A stretch of DNA of 32,871 bases from Multiplicimicrobium sp043718225 (GTDB lineage Bacteria; Omnitrophota; Omnitrophia; Omnitrophales; Aquincolibacteriaceae): assembly GCA_043718225.1 (NCBI GenBank), contig JAYSWD010000160.1:1-32871 (forward strand), given 5' to 3'. Positions 22,459 to 31,210 of the stretch are shown piece by piece. A program made the translations under genes and the position numbers. Position 1 is the first letter of the stretch. Each line of letters starts with the position of its first letter. The notes under the pieces were generated by a model that was given only the letters and a program-made list of their open reading frames with translations, was not told where the DNA came from and did no database searches.

Positions 22459-24813
22459 TTAATTAGAAGAATTCGGGTCGTTATTCTGCTGTGAATTCGA
22501 AGAAAGAAAAGAATTTAAAAGCCCCGCCGCGAGTTCGGCATTGCTGGGCTTGGATTGGCCGGAACCGGCCTGCGAATAACCGGACTGCTGCTGATAAACT
22601 TTTACAGGCACGGAAGTATCGTCAGCTGCCGCTGATTGAGCTGGAGTGTCAACATGATCGGCCGCGGCGGGAGGTTCGTCGCCATAGCCTTTAACGCCCA
22701 ATATCTGGCTAAGACTGCCCGGCCCTTTACCGGCCGCGATACGCTGCGCGATCTGTCCTGCGGCCTGCGTGGAGCGGTTGCGCACAATTTCTCCGAGCAA
22801 AAACTGGACATCGGGAACCACCATGATTTGCGGCGCTTTTCCGCTGACACTCAGAGGAACCTGCAATTGTCCCTGCGGATTAAGCGCGAAAGATAATTCG
22901 CGCACTCGTTCGGTCAGTTCAGCCATAATTTCTTCGTGGATCCAAACTGTGGGTCGCGCTTGAACGAAACCGTCCAAAGTTGCATTCACTGGGCCGCGCA
23001 CGATGAAGTCAGGAGAAACAATTTCGAATTTTTCAAATTGAATGCTCTGGTTCTGCAGCGAAAACTGCTGGTCGATTGTTTCTAGAACGGTATCGCGCTT
23101 TTCCAAACGCTCTTTTAATTTATCCGACATGCGGTCCGGATTCAGCGCTTCCTTCACGCCCGGAATCGCAGAAAGTTTTGTGAGAATTTGTTCCAACACA
23201 TTTAAATCGCGCACGACCAGTTTATCAATCCGGAAATGCCCTGTGCCGTTAAGCGAAGGCAAAATCACCTCCGGCACTTTCCCGCTGCCGCCGACGCTTA
23301 ATTCAAAAGACAAAACACCTTCTGGTTTGGGCACGGGCTGAGACGAAGCTTCGGAAACAGGCGGTAAAAGTGATTGCAGATCGATACCGCGGGCTCTGAT
23401 TTCCGAACGGAAAATAGGCGCCGTAAAAATATTCTGAATGTTCAGCCGCCCTTCCGCGGGGCTTGTTCCAAAATTCATATTCCAGGCGTCCAAGTTCAGC
23501 TGACTGCCGCGCAAAGTTCCGGTCAAATTGATCGAGCTTAATTCCTGCGGCAAAGACTTGAATTTCAAACGCCCCTGGTCATAACGGAAATCAATGTCAC
23601 CCACCGGCTCCCGGCCTGTTTGAACGTCAAAACGCTTGATATCGGCATGCAGCCGTCCTTCCGGCGGAGACGCGAACCCCGCGTTATGCAATGCCGGAAT
23701 AAATGATTCCACGCGTTTCCAGTTCAGGCGGTCCAGGTCAAAATCAGCCTGCGCCGGCCCGACCACAATTCTTCCCTGTTCGCCCATTTCCAGGCGGCCG
23801 TCAAAACTGAAATTAGAGTCATCAGAAAGAATCGCGCCCTGCACTTTAAAATCAACCGGCGCGTTAAGCCGTAAACGGTTTACTGAAACCTGGACGCGGT
23901 CGAGCAATGGCGACGCCCCTAGCGCGGAAACCTCTCCATTCGCCAAAGTGATATCCGCTTCAAATCCGTCCAGTTTTCCGTCGCGAATCCGAAATCGCTG
24001 CACATCCGCTTTGAGTTTTCCTTTTAAAGATGTTACCGGCACCTGCGCCATGAGGCGGGGTAAACTGCGCGCCAATTCGGTCAAATCAATCGCGCCCAAA
24101 TCCGTTTCAGCTTTCAGATTTTCCGCGTTGATTTCAGCCCCCTGTTCGGACACTTTCAAGCGGCCCGAAACGTGCACATTTTGTTTGGCTCCAAAAACCG
24201 CCGCGGCCATTTGAAATTCCATGGGACGGAACAAAGAAACATTTTTCACGGATAATTCAAGGTTGCGCAAATCAAGCTGAACCGGAAAAGCGGGATTATC
24301 ATCTTCGTAATAAACATGAATATCTTTTAAATTCAAACTGTTGATCAAAAAAGAAGTCCATGCGGGCGAAGATGCTGATGGGACATTATTCTCCGGCTGC
24401 ACCTCAGGCGTCGAGCCGGAAACAGGATCTGACGAAGGCAGGCTCAGCCCTTGAATCACGACTTTCCCGGCGGCATTTTTTGAAATGCGCATATCCGCGC
24501 CGTCCAGAAAAATAGAACCGATTTGAATGCTGCGCCTCAAAAGCGGCGCGATCTGCAAAACAGCTCCCGCTCTTTGAAGTTTCAAAACAGGCTCATCATT
24601 ACTTAAGATTTGAACGCCATCTACTTCCACCGCGATTCCACCGCGCCATGTCAAAGAAAGATTCCCGATTTTTACGGGATGCCCCACAGCCGCCGCGGCC
24701 TGCTTTTCAATTTGCGGACGAAAGCGGTTCAAATCAAATGTAAAAATGAAGACAGCTAAACCTGCGGTAATCAATAATCCGATAAGCAAAACAGCGATTA
24801 GAATTTTTTTCAT
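22459..24813 (-). CDS. AsmA-family inner-membrane protein
   Basis: This 784-residue protein has an N-terminal helix (about 4-25) followed by the AsmA start FDLNRFRPQIEKQAAAAVGHPVKIGNLSLTWRGGIAVEVDGVQI. A long series of beta-rich repeats fills the periplasmic part. The C-terminus (from about 730) is low-complexity, rich in A, Q, S and N, and likely disordered. AsmA proteins (AsmA, TamB and YhdP relatives) span the periplasm and are implicated in phospholipid transport to the outer membrane. It heads the four-gene operon with the AsmA-like, SRPBCC and TIGR01777 genes. No clear ribosome site is visible upstream. The 264-bp region upstream has two stable hairpins. Confidence 0.92.
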   Translation of the reverse strand: MKKILIAVLLIGLLITAGLAVFIFTFDLNRFRPQIEKQAAAAVGHPVKIGNLSLTWRGGIAVEVDGVQILSNDEPVLKLQRAGAVLQIAPLLRRSIQIGSIFLDGADMRISKNAAGKVVIQGLSLPSSDPVSGSTPEVQPENNVPSASSPAWTSFLINSLNLKDIHVYYEDDNPAFPVQLDLRNLELSVKNVSLFRPMEFQMAAAVFGAKQNVHVSGRLKVSEQGAEINAENLKAETDLGAIDLTELARSLPRLMAQVPVTSLKGKLKADVQRFRIRDGKLDGFEADITLANGEVSALGASPLLDRVQVSVNRLRLNAPVDFKVQGAILSDDSNFSFDGRLEMGEQGRIVVGPAQADFDLDRLNWKRVESFIPALHNAGFASPPEGRLHADIKRFDVQTGREPVGDIDFRYDQGRLKFKSLPQELSSINLTGTLRGSQLNLDAWNMNFGTSPAEGRLNIQNIFTAPIFRSEIRARGIDLQSLLPPVSEASSQPVPKPEGVLSFELSVGGSGKVPEVILPSLNGTGHFRIDKLVVRDLNVLEQILTKLSAIPGVKEALNPDRMSDKLKERLEKRDTVLETIDQQFSLQNQSIQFEKFEIVSPDFIVRGPVNATLDGFVQARPTVWIHEEIMAELTERVRELSFALNPQGQLQVPLSVSGKAPQIMVVPDVQFLLGEIVRNRSTQAAGQIAQRIAAGKGPGSLSQILGVKGYGDEPPAAADHVDTPAQSAAADDTSVPVKVYQQQSGYSQAGSGQSKPSNAELAAGLLNSFLSSNSQQNNDPNSSN

Positions 24814-24937
24814 ATGAAAATATTAAACCTCATGAAATAGACGCGCAAAAATCAAAACTATTCAAATATTGAGCTTCTATTCTATTCCATTCGCCCCGAG
24901 TTTGCCTTAGTAAATAAGGCCGTAGTTCATCTGAAAG

Positions 24938-25016
24938 GCCGGGCACTTCTTTATTTTACTTAGAGGATGCCCGGCATAAATTCGACCATACAAGTTACAT
25001 CCCGTAACTTGTGGTC
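24938..25016. other. Two hairpins upstream of the AsmA operon
   Basis: GCCGGGCA (24938-24945) pairs with TGCCCGGC (24968-24975). GACCA-ACAAGTTAC (24984-24998, one bulged T) pairs with GTAACTTGT-GGTC (25004-25016). Neither is followed by a T run on the minus strand, so they are more likely leader structure or repeat palindromes than terminators. Confidence 0.4.
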
Positions 25017-25021
25017 TCATT

Positions 25022-25061
25022 TAAAAAAAGAAAGCCCCCCTCACTTAATATGAGGGGGGCT
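25022..25061 (-). terminator. Rho-independent terminator of the PLDc_N peptide gene
   Basis: A perfect 11-bp stem, AGCCCCCCTCA (25033-25043) with TGAGGGGGGCT (25051-25061), is followed on the minus strand by TTCTTTTTTT. It starts 16 bp after the stop. Confidence 0.92.
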
Positions 25062-25077
25062 GGAATTCAAAAGACGA

Positions 25078-25251
25078 TCAGATGCTTTTCTTTTTACCCA
25101 AAAGATAATAAAGAATTAAGCCCAAAATCGGCAAAAGAAGGATCAGCACGATCCAAAGCGCTTTCTTGCCCGAATCCAGGCTGCTTTTAAAAATATCAAG
25201 AATCGCGATTACGTCGAGAACCAAAATCACCAACCCGATCAAACCACTCAT
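25078..25251 (-). CDS. PLDc_N domain small membrane protein
   Basis: This 57-residue protein has two membrane helices separated by a charged loop. The pattern ILDIFKSSLDSGKKALWIVLILLLPILGLILYYLLGKK is the PLDc_N signature seen at the N-terminus of cardiolipin synthases and in stand-alone peptides. It has no catalytic HKD motif. GGAGG sits 4 bases before the ATG. A strong terminator follows. The upstream gap to the PKD gene (129 bp) holds the PKD terminator and a TTACGAATC/GATTCGTAA hairpin (25276-25305). A cell-envelope role is likely but undefined. Confidence 0.82.
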   Translation of the reverse strand: MSGLIGLVILVLDVIAILDIFKSSLDSGKKALWIVLILLLPILGLILYYLLGKKKSI

Positions 25252-25335
25252 GAGGCCTCCTGTCGTTTTGTTTGTTTACGAATCGAGTCTCGTTGAGATT
25301 CGTAATTTAAGGAAAATAATTCGCTTTGAAATAGA

Positions 25336-25364
25336 AAGGGTGCGGGCATTTTGCCCGCACCCTT
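25336..25364 (-). terminator. Hairpin terminator of the PKD gene
   Basis: A perfect 12-bp stem, AAGGGTGCGGGC (25336-25347) with GCCCGCACCCTT (25353-25364), has a 5-base loop. It starts 17 bp after the PKD stop. The T run on the minus strand is short (TCTATTTC), so termination may be partial. Confidence 0.75.
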
Positions 25365-25380
25365 AACTTCTATTCGCGAA

Positions 25381-27843
25381 TTATTTCGCGTATTTCTTCG
25401 CGCGAACCTTAATTAACGCAATCGGACCCGCGTTCACATCCGCGACAAACCCGGAGGATGCCGTCGAGCAATGCGTTCCTTTACCGTCATCAACAGTCAA
25501 CGAAACATTGTACTGGCCGAACTTGCTGTACACGTGTTGTCCTGTTGCGCCTTCAGCTGTACTGCCGTCTCCGAAATTCCAAAGATAGCTTAGCTTGTCG
25601 CCGTCCGGATCAGACGATTGCGTACCGTCGAACTTGCTCTGCTCTTCTGTGCAGCATACAAGGTTCGGCCCGGCATTCGCCATCGGCGGTGTATTGACAT
25701 TCACCGATGTAGTCGCTGAACCCACGCCGCATGATTCGCCCGTGCCGTCATTCGCGGTCACAGTTACATTGTAATTGCCGCCTTTGGCATAAGCGTGTGA
25801 CATATCGGAACCGCCTTCAACGGTTGTACCGTCGCCGAAGTTCCAAGTATATTTCAAACGGTCGCCGTCGGAGTCAACCGAACCGTCAGTGCTGAGCGAT
25901 ACAGTTTCACCCGTACATGCGTTCTGCGCCTGGCTGAGTTTCACAACCGGAGCGGAGTTAACACGTACATTAACCGCATCCACCGATGTCGAGCAGGGTG
26001 TACCCTTACCGTCATCAACAGTTACCGTGGCTGTATAAGAGCCGCCTTTTGCGTAATTATGGCTGGCTGTCTTGCCTTCGGCAGTTTCGCCGTCGCCAAA
26101 ATTCCAAGTGTATTTCGCACCGTCGGGGCCGCTGGCAGCCAAGCTGACCGCGCCACCTGAGCAAGAAAACACATCCTGGCCTGCATCAACCACAGGTGAC
26201 TTGTTCAAGCGAACAAGGACCGTATCAGTTGAAGAACCGCAAGCCGCGCCTGACGCATCGCTTACTGTCAAACGGGCTGTATATTCGCCTGCTTGCTGGT
26301 AAACGTGGTTAACCTTCGCGCCTTCACCGGTTGTTCCGTCGCCAAAATCCCAAGAATAAGTCAAACCTTCATTGTCAGCATCATAAGACTTGCTGCCGTT
26401 GAACGTAACGCCGTACTCAGCCGCCTGACTGGTCAAGCAAAGCGCAACGTCATCACCCGCGACCGCAACGGGCGCGCTGTTGACTTTGATCTGCGCGCCG
26501 CAAGCAACCGCGGAGCAAGCTGTGTTTTGATTGTCGTTTACGTTCAATGAAACATTGTAGACGCCGCCCTTTTCAAAGGACTTGGAAACCGATGCACCTT
26601 CCGCGCTGGTTCCGTCGCCAAAATTCCACATATAGCCGATGTCTTTTGTTTCACCGTCAGATGAACCCGCGCCGCTGATTGAAAGCGCCTGGCCCACGCA
26701 TGCGGTTTGAGGAACGCTCAAATTACATACCGGCGGTGTGTTTACAAGAACCGGAGTTTGAGTGGTTTTGGTTTCGCAATGCAGGCCGGAATTGTCGCTG
26801 ACAGTCAGCGATACATTAAAATTTCCGCCCTTTTCGAAAACGTGAGTTACAACAGGATCTGTGCTGGTTTGGCCGTCACCGAAATCCCAAAGATAAGTAA
26901 TCTTGTCTTTGTTCTGGTCATAAGAATCTCTGGCGTCAAATTCAAACACATTACATGCGCTCGGTTCAGGAGTCGCAACTGCCGGAGCGACGTATCCGCC
27001 GCGCTTGAAATAAATCGGAAGCGCACTGCCGTTAGCGTCTGTAAACTGAACACCCGCGTTTCCGCGAGTTTGATGAGTCGTAGTTACGACATAATCAAGA
27101 CGACGGCTTGCTGAGCTGCCAAGGTCAATTTTAGTTTCAGCCCATTGTCCGCTCAAAGAATCTTCTACGTCATACTTTTTGCCGGTTGCGACGTCTTTTA
27201 AAACGCCTCTTCCGCCGTCAGCATCTAAGTCAAAGTTACGCGCTACGATACTGGTTGTACCTTCGCCTACCGCGGGTTCAAAAGCGATTGAATCACCGGG
27301 TTTAGGAAGACGGAAATAAAATTTTTCGCTGAATGCTTCAGCATGGTTCGGAGAGATCTTGAACTTAAACAAGTTCTGGTCATCGCCCTTGGTTGTTTTT
27401 ACAAGCACGCGGAAACGGCGGAAATCGCCGACTTCACGGCCTTGCTCGGGCTTAAAAGATCCGAGCGAAACCCATTGTCCGTCTTTGTCTGTCGAACCCG
27501 CGCCAAAAGTTTGTGACGCGAGGCTTTCACTGCCTTCAACTGAAAAAATTGTTTCTGTATCAGCAACCGGTTTGCCGAATCCGCCGATGGCATCCACTTT
27601 ACCAGATGTCTCAGGATCATAAACGCTGATTGTTACGGCTTCGGTCGAAGCTTTGGGAACATCAACGAAAAGTGACATTTCGGAGTCATCTTTTCCGCGG
27701 AGTGGATCGCCCTCAGGTCCAAAAAGGTAAAAATATTCCGCATCAGAACTTTCTTTCGGCACTTCGTAGGCGAAGCTGCTTACAGGAAAAGCAAGTGAGA
27801 GAATCAATAACGGCGCAATGAAGGCCGAAAATTTCTTGAACAT
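25381..27843 (-). CDS. Secreted protein with six PKD domains
   Basis: This 820-residue exported protein has a signal peptide (about 1-25). An N-terminal region to about residue 290 of unrecognised type includes paired segments such as FDLDADGGRGVLKDVATGKKYDVEDS. Six tandem PKD repeats of about 85 residues follow. Each carries the W(D/N)FGDG turn, the G-G-x-Y/F-x-V strand and a closing V-x-D/N-D. Each repeat also has cysteines at its start and after its DDGKGTxC-type end (GLHC, AACGSS, TPCSTS, ESCGVG, THCSTA), unusual for PKD and consistent with one disulfide per domain. PKD arrays usually mediate surface protein or polysaccharide contacts. No anchor is visible at the C-terminus (IKVRAKKYAK). 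The DsbA-like lipoprotein is the next gene upstream on this strand. Confidence 0.92.
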   Translation of the reverse strand: MFKKFSAFIAPLLILSLAFPVSSFAYEVPKESSDAEYFYLFGPEGDPLRGKDDSEMSLFVDVPKASTEAVTISVYDPETSGKVDAIGGFGKPVADTETIFSVEGSESLASQTFGAGSTDKDGQWVSLGSFKPEQGREVGDFRRFRVLVKTTKGDDQNLFKFKISPNHAEAFSEKFYFRLPKPGDSIAFEPAVGEGTTSIVARNFDLDADGGRGVLKDVATGKKYDVEDSLSGQWAETKIDLGSSASRRLDYVVTTTHQTRGNAGVQFTDANGSALPIYFKRGGYVAPAVATPEPSACNVFEFDARDSYDQNKDKITYLWDFGDGQTSTDPVVTHVFEKGGNFNVSLTVSDNSGLHCETKTTQTPVLVNTPPVCNLSVPQTACVGQALSISGAGSSDGETKDIGYMWNFGDGTSAEGASVSKSFEKGGVYNVSLNVNDNQNTACSAVACGAQIKVNSAPVAVAGDDVALCLTSQAAEYGVTFNGSKSYDADNEGLTYSWDFGDGTTGEGAKVNHVYQQAGEYTARLTVSDASGAACGSSTDTVLVRLNKSPVVDAGQDVFSCSGGAVSLAASGPDGAKYTWNFGDGETAEGKTASHNYAKGGSYTATVTVDDGKGTPCSTSVDAVNVRVNSAPVVKLSQAQNACTGETVSLSTDGSVDSDGDRLKYTWNFGDGTTVEGGSDMSHAYAKGGNYNVTVTANDGTGESCGVGSATTSVNVNTPPMANAGPNLVCCTEEQSKFDGTQSSDPDGDKLSYLWNFGDGSTAEGATGQHVYSKFGQYNVSLTVDDGKGTHCSTASSGFVADVNAGPIALIKVRAKKYAK

Positions 27844-28174
27844 GAAAGACTCCTAAGTTGATGAAATCACGTTAACTAATGCAAAAAAATTATATGCACT
27901 ATCTTAGATGATGCCGCATAACAGTTCTATAGGGTAAAACCCTACGAGCACTCAAATTACTTCCTCAGACGCTTTAGCTCGGAAATAATTCAAAATAAGT
28001 TTTGGCGCCACCCCTACATAGGCATAGGCGAGCGGTCATTCTAATGAAAAAAGAATAAGTGACAAGAAAAATTTGAGCGGCTTCGAAAACCAACTCGAGA
28101 GACATAAATGAATCCAGGCAAGGCCGTGTTCCGAGGATGAATTAAAAGCGCCTGTCCGGCGCACAATCTACCGA
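27844..28174. promoter_or_regulatory. Upstream region of the PKD gene
   Basis: This 331-bp gap holds a perfect TAGGGT-AAA-ACCCTA palindrome at 27930-27944, 87 bp before the PKD start. The terminator of the DsbA-like gene is at 28142-28163. No gene or known RNA is seen. Confidence 0.5.
28142..28163 (-). terminator. Terminator of the tandem DsbA-like gene
   Basis: GCGCC (28148-28152) pairs with GGCGC (28158-28162), a GC-rich 5-bp stem. On the minus strand TTTTAAT follows. The stem starts 12 bp after the stop codon. Confidence 0.65.
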
Positions 28175-29350
28175 CTATTCTTTTAACTCCGCCAATTTGC
28201 GGTCAACAACAGCTTTCAAAGCTTCAAACGATTTCGCCCCGACAAACATTTCGTCATTTACAAAAAAGGTGGGCGTGGAACCGACCTTTTTATACATGCC
28301 GAGCAAAACATCGTTTTCAATTTTATTTTTGGTCGCAGAATCGTCGTAACAAGATTGAAATTGCGCGGCATCCAGTTTAATAACATCAGCGATCCGCAGC
28401 ATATCCGCCTTTGAACGCGCGGCACCCGGATCCGAAAAAATCATTTCGTGGAATTTCCAAAATTGTCCCTGGCTATGAGCGCATTCCGAAGCTAAATGCG
28501 CATAAGGCGAAGACGGGTGCATCGGCAACGGAAAATGCCGCCAAACTCGCCGCACATCTTGCGGATACGACTCCATCACCTTTTTTAATGTTGCGGTCAA
28601 CTGCACACAAAAAGGGCAGTGAAAATCACTGTACTCAGTAATGGTTATTAGCGCGTTTTCGGGGCCCGCGGAAGGCCGGTCGGTATCGCTTTGATCAACT
28701 TTTTTAAGAAACTCTTCTTCAGCCGCTTTTCTTTCGGCCGCGGCTTTCGCGGCAAATTCAGGGTCAATTTGTTCCGCGAAATAATCAAAGGAACGGAGCC
28801 CTGAAACCAGTTCGCCCCGCAGGAAAAAAGCGGGCGTCCCGCTCACGCCCCTCTTTTGCGCTTCAGCCGCGTCATTCAAAACAAATTCACGGTAACGGTT
28901 AGCTTTAAAACATTCGTTAAATTTGGATGGCTCCAGGTTAATCTTACGGACGACTTCTTCAAGGTCGGCATTCTTATTTAATGCATACACAAAATCATGG
29001 AACTCCCAAAACTTCCCCTGCTCCGCCGCGCACATCGAGGCTTCATGCACCGGAAAAGAACCGGTTCCCGGCGCGCCTAAAATCGGAAGATGCCGGAAAG
29101 TCACACGCATTTTGCCGGGATAAGCCGCTTCGACTTTTTTTAAAACCGATTCTTGCCGTTTGCAATATGTACAATAAAAATCAGAAAACTGTTCGATTGA
29201 AAGCACGGCATGCGCGGGGCCGCGTGTTGGATGTTCAATTTGCGCAGAAGGTTTGTTTGTCTCAGAGGCAGGTTTCGAGCATCCGGAATATAAAAAAATA
29301 AAAATAAATGCGGCAAACAAAGAGATGCCTGCGGTTCGTAACAATTTCAT
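28175..29350 (-). CDS. Lipoprotein with two DsbA-like thioredoxin domains
   Basis: This 391-residue protein starts with a signal peptide and lipobox LYSGC (Cys24). Two tandem thioredoxin-fold domains of the DsbA/Thioredoxin_4 type follow. Domain 1 has FSDFYCTYC (Cys60 and Cys63) and a cis-Pro motif GTPAFF (about 171-176). Domain 2 has YSDFHCPFC (Cys245 and Cys248) and STPTFF. An Ala/Glu/Lys helical linker joins them at about 197-225. The second CPFC is a typical DsbA-type active site, while CTYC is less common. Lipidation places it on the periplasmic face, where it could form or isomerise disulfides. It is 331 bp upstream of the PKD gene, whose repeats carry Cys pairs, making the latter a plausible substrate. 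No DsbB or VKOR partner is in the window. Confidence 0.93.
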   Translation of the reverse strand: MKLLRTAGISLFAAFIFIFLYSGCSKPASETNKPSAQIEHPTRGPAHAVLSIEQFSDFYCTYCKRQESVLKKVEAAYPGKMRVTFRHLPILGAPGTGSFPVHEASMCAAEQGKFWEFHDFVYALNKNADLEEVVRKINLEPSKFNECFKANRYREFVLNDAAEAQKRGVSGTPAFFLRGELVSGLRSFDYFAEQIDPEFAAKAAAERKAAEEEFLKKVDQSDTDRPSAGPENALITITEYSDFHCPFCVQLTATLKKVMESYPQDVRRVWRHFPLPMHPSSPYAHLASECAHSQGQFWKFHEMIFSDPGAARSKADMLRIADVIKLDAAQFQSCYDDSATKNKIENDVLLGMYKKVGSTPTFFVNDEMFVGAKSFEALKAVVDRKLAELKE

Positions 29351-29737
29351 AAAAGCCTTGGTTAATATGAACTATATAGTAGGCGGACATTATATATGTT
29401 TGTCTCAGAAAAAGAATACTGATCTGCTAAACACCTTCTTAAAACATTATGCGGCTGCTCATTTGAAAAACATTTGAACGGCTCAAACAGTGCCGTCCGA
29501 ATGGCGGCAAACTCGCCTTTCAAACTATTTTCCAGATGACAGCCGCGCTAAAGTGGTTGGGAGCAAAAATCAGAGAAGCAACGGGGTAAATACAAATTTA
29601 TCGAAGGCGCTTGGATTGAAACTTGCTGTTCTCTGCTTTCTCAACCTCAGCAGCCTAGCTTCCCATCATGCCTTTTCTTGGTTCTGCTCAGCAGCACCAA
29701 GAAAATGGATTTCTATAAAATAATACGTTCGTATTCG
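29351..29737. other. Gene-free region with stacked hairpins
   Basis: No gene is supported here. A large imperfect hairpin spans 29555-29646 (GGTTG/CAACC outside, CAGAGAA with TTCTCTG inside). A 10-bp stem TTTTCTTGGT/ACCAAGAAAA lies at 29673-29705, and AATAC-GTTC-GTATT is at 29720-29735 just before a run of seven Ts. The last could terminate a plus-strand transcript. The hairpins lie directly upstream of copy D of the composite element. Confidence 0.4.
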
Positions 29738-29980
29738 TTTTTTTATCTCGGCTTAGTTGAGATAAAAAAAGATATAAGGGGAAACTACGATGAAGGCCTG
29801 GAGGGCTATGGTGGGAAAGATAAGGTTGCGTCTCTATCGCGTTGGCATCCTCAGCCTTGTTTCTCTGATGATTGCCCCACCCCACCTTGTGATGATCGCT
29901 CAAAAAAAGAACTGAGCGCGCCGAGTTCCGCAGGAGCAAAGCGACGAGGACTGCCTGAGGCGAGCTCGGTTCTTTTTTTT
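29738..29980 (+). ncRNA. Composite hairpin element, copy D (diverged, ends in a T run)
   Basis: Hairpin 1 is TTTTTTTATCTC (29738-29749) with GAGATAAAAAAA (29759-29770). ATATAA is at 29772. The closing stem GGGGAAAC (29778-29785) pairs with GTTTCTCT (29859-29866) and keeps the bulged T. The inner stem is AAGGCC-TG-GAGG with CCTCAGCCTT. The linker ATTGCCCCACCCCACCTTG is at 29871-29889. The last hairpin has 16-bp arms (29902-29917/29964-29979) around CGAGTTCC...GGACTGCCTGAG. The arm ends in eight Ts, so the hairpin doubles as an intrinsic terminator. The lower identity with A-C and the kept architecture argue for structural selection. Confidence 0.5.
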
Positions 29981-30009
29981 AGCGCAAAAGTTGGATAGAT
30001 CTCAATTAA

Positions 30010-30038
30010 GGATTCCGGATCAAGTCCGGAATGACAGG
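30010..30038. repeat. GATTCCGG...CCGGAATGACA palindrome
   Basis: A single palindrome of the same family as at 11443 and 13349, with a GATTCCGG/CCGGAATG stem, 11 bp from the next minus-strand stop. Confidence 0.8.
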
Positions 30039-30048
30039 CAGAAGCCTG

Positions 30049-30375
30049 TCACGCGGCGCGGATGACTTTGACGGTAACAGATTGCCCATTAGCCCAAGGC
30101 CACATCAATGAGTAATAATACAATTCCTCCGCCTCAAGATAGTAAAGCGTCTGGTCATCGCGGATTCCGCCGTAAGCTTCTGTCTTTTTTTTGGCTTCAT
30201 CAGAAGGTTTCGCGCCTGTGGGTTTCATGGGTTTTCCAAAAAAAGTTTCTAAAATAGTATGCACCCTGGGCAAATCCGAAGTTTTAACCACCACCTCAAA
30301 AAACTCGGGGTCCGTGCTGCGCAGTTCCTGGCAAGGCGTCTTTTTTAATTCTTCCAAAAACAAATCGTAATTCAT
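30049..30375 (-). CDS. Small hypothetical protein
   Basis: This 108-residue soluble protein starts MNYDLFLEELKKTPCQELRS and has no signal peptide. A mixed alpha/beta pattern and an aromatic patch near the end (LYYLEAEELYYYSLMWPWANG) are visible. I do not recognise it. AAAGGA precedes the ATG. It lies downstream of the DUF4197 gene by 15 bp on the same strand, so the two are probably cotranscribed. Confidence 0.72.
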   Translation of the reverse strand: MNYDLFLEELKKTPCQELRSTDPEFFEVVVKTSDLPRVHTILETFFGKPMKPTGAKPSDEAKKKTEAYGGIRDDQTLYYLEAEELYYYSLMWPWANGQSVTVKVIRAA

Positions 30376-30390
30376 AATTCCTTTTATGTT

Positions 30391-31110
30391 CTAGCGGGCG
30401 GAAGATACTGTCCGCAGCCGGCTTTCTTCTTCTTTAATTCTTGAAAAAATACCGTCAAGAGCTTTACGTGAAATTTCGTCTTCGAGTCCAAAAATCTGAT
30501 CCGGGTTTTTCACAAAAGGAATCGCGGCGTAAAGATTTTTTATTTCGACATAACCGGCCAGCGCGTTCTCCCCGCCCACCGACCTTTCAATTTCTCTTTT
30601 AAAATCCACACGCAGCCGCTCTTCCATTTTTCGGCGGAAATAAGGAATCAGCGAACCTTCTGCCCGCAAAATTTTCTCCGGGTCCTGTTCAAACTCAAGA
30701 TCTTCAAGCGCGCTTCTCATCAAAACGCCGGCTTTGGGCGCGGCTTTTTCAGCGGCGCGATTCAAGCCCAATTCAATATCATGCCAAAAAAAACCGACCT
30801 TCAGTTTTTTTGAAAGATCTTCGATTTTTTTAATTTGATCCGGAATTTGAATCTTCAGGTCGGCCTCATGATAAAAACCGTTTACCTGACTCGCGTCAAA
30901 AACCGCGCGGTCAATCGCCGCGCGCATCAAATCTTTTGTGGTTCGTTCTTTTTGGTCCGGAGTTTCCGCGCTGCGCTGGAAAAACAAAATCCTGCTCAGC
31001 AAACCTTCCGCATGTGCGGGCATTGGCATCAATCCAATCATCAGTAATAATGCGAAAATTGTGCGGTTGCGGATGGCGCACCTGCCTGCCGGCAGGCAGA
31101 GAGAAACCAT
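30391..31110 (-). CDS. DUF4197-family secreted protein
   Basis: The conserved part begins at about the signal peptide TIFALLLMIGLMPMPAHA. It continues with the DUF4197 pattern of helices: VNGFYHEADLKIQIPDQIKKIEDLSKKL, LGLNRAAEKAAPKAGVLMRSALEDLEF, PYFRRKMEERLRVDFKREIERSV. The start is uncertain. Frames open to 31224, but starts at 31212 or 31224 would overlap the divergent trhO start. The ATG at 31110 is chosen as the nearest one before the signal peptide, although it lacks a ribosome site. An 18-bp perfect palindrome at 31082-31099 adds the residues SLCLPAGR to the N-terminus and may have displaced the original start. Function of the family is unknown. Confidence 0.75.
   Translation of the reverse strand: MVSLCLPAGRCAIRNRTIFALLLMIGLMPMPAHAEGLLSRILFFQRSAETPDQKERTTKDLMRAAIDRAVFDASQVNGFYHEADLKIQIPDQIKKIEDLSKKLKVGFFWHDIELGLNRAAEKAAPKAGVLMRSALEDLEFEQDPEKILRAEGSLIPYFRRKMEERLRVDFKREIERSVGGENALAGYVEIKNLYAAIPFVKNPDQIFGLEDEISRKALDGIFSRIKEEESRLRTVSSAR
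31082..31099. repeat. 18-bp perfect palindrome within a gene start
   Basis: CTGCCTGCC is followed by GGCAGGCAG, forming a perfect palindrome inside the N-terminal codons of the DUF4197 gene. Palindromes of this kind occur as dispersed repeats in many bacterial genomes. Insertion here is a likely explanation for the unclear start. Confidence 0.75.
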
Positions 31111-31210
31111 ATAATGGTTGCGTGCGCGGTAGAGGCACAGCCTCAGAGCTGAAATCATCCGGTTGCGCCAAAGGCTCAGAGGAAAAACATAGCTGTGATA
31201 AAATGTTTTC

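Noticed and set aside
29351..29737. tRNA or known RNA gene in the hairpin-rich gap
   Set aside because: No cloverleaf or known RNA consensus can be made from the hairpins.
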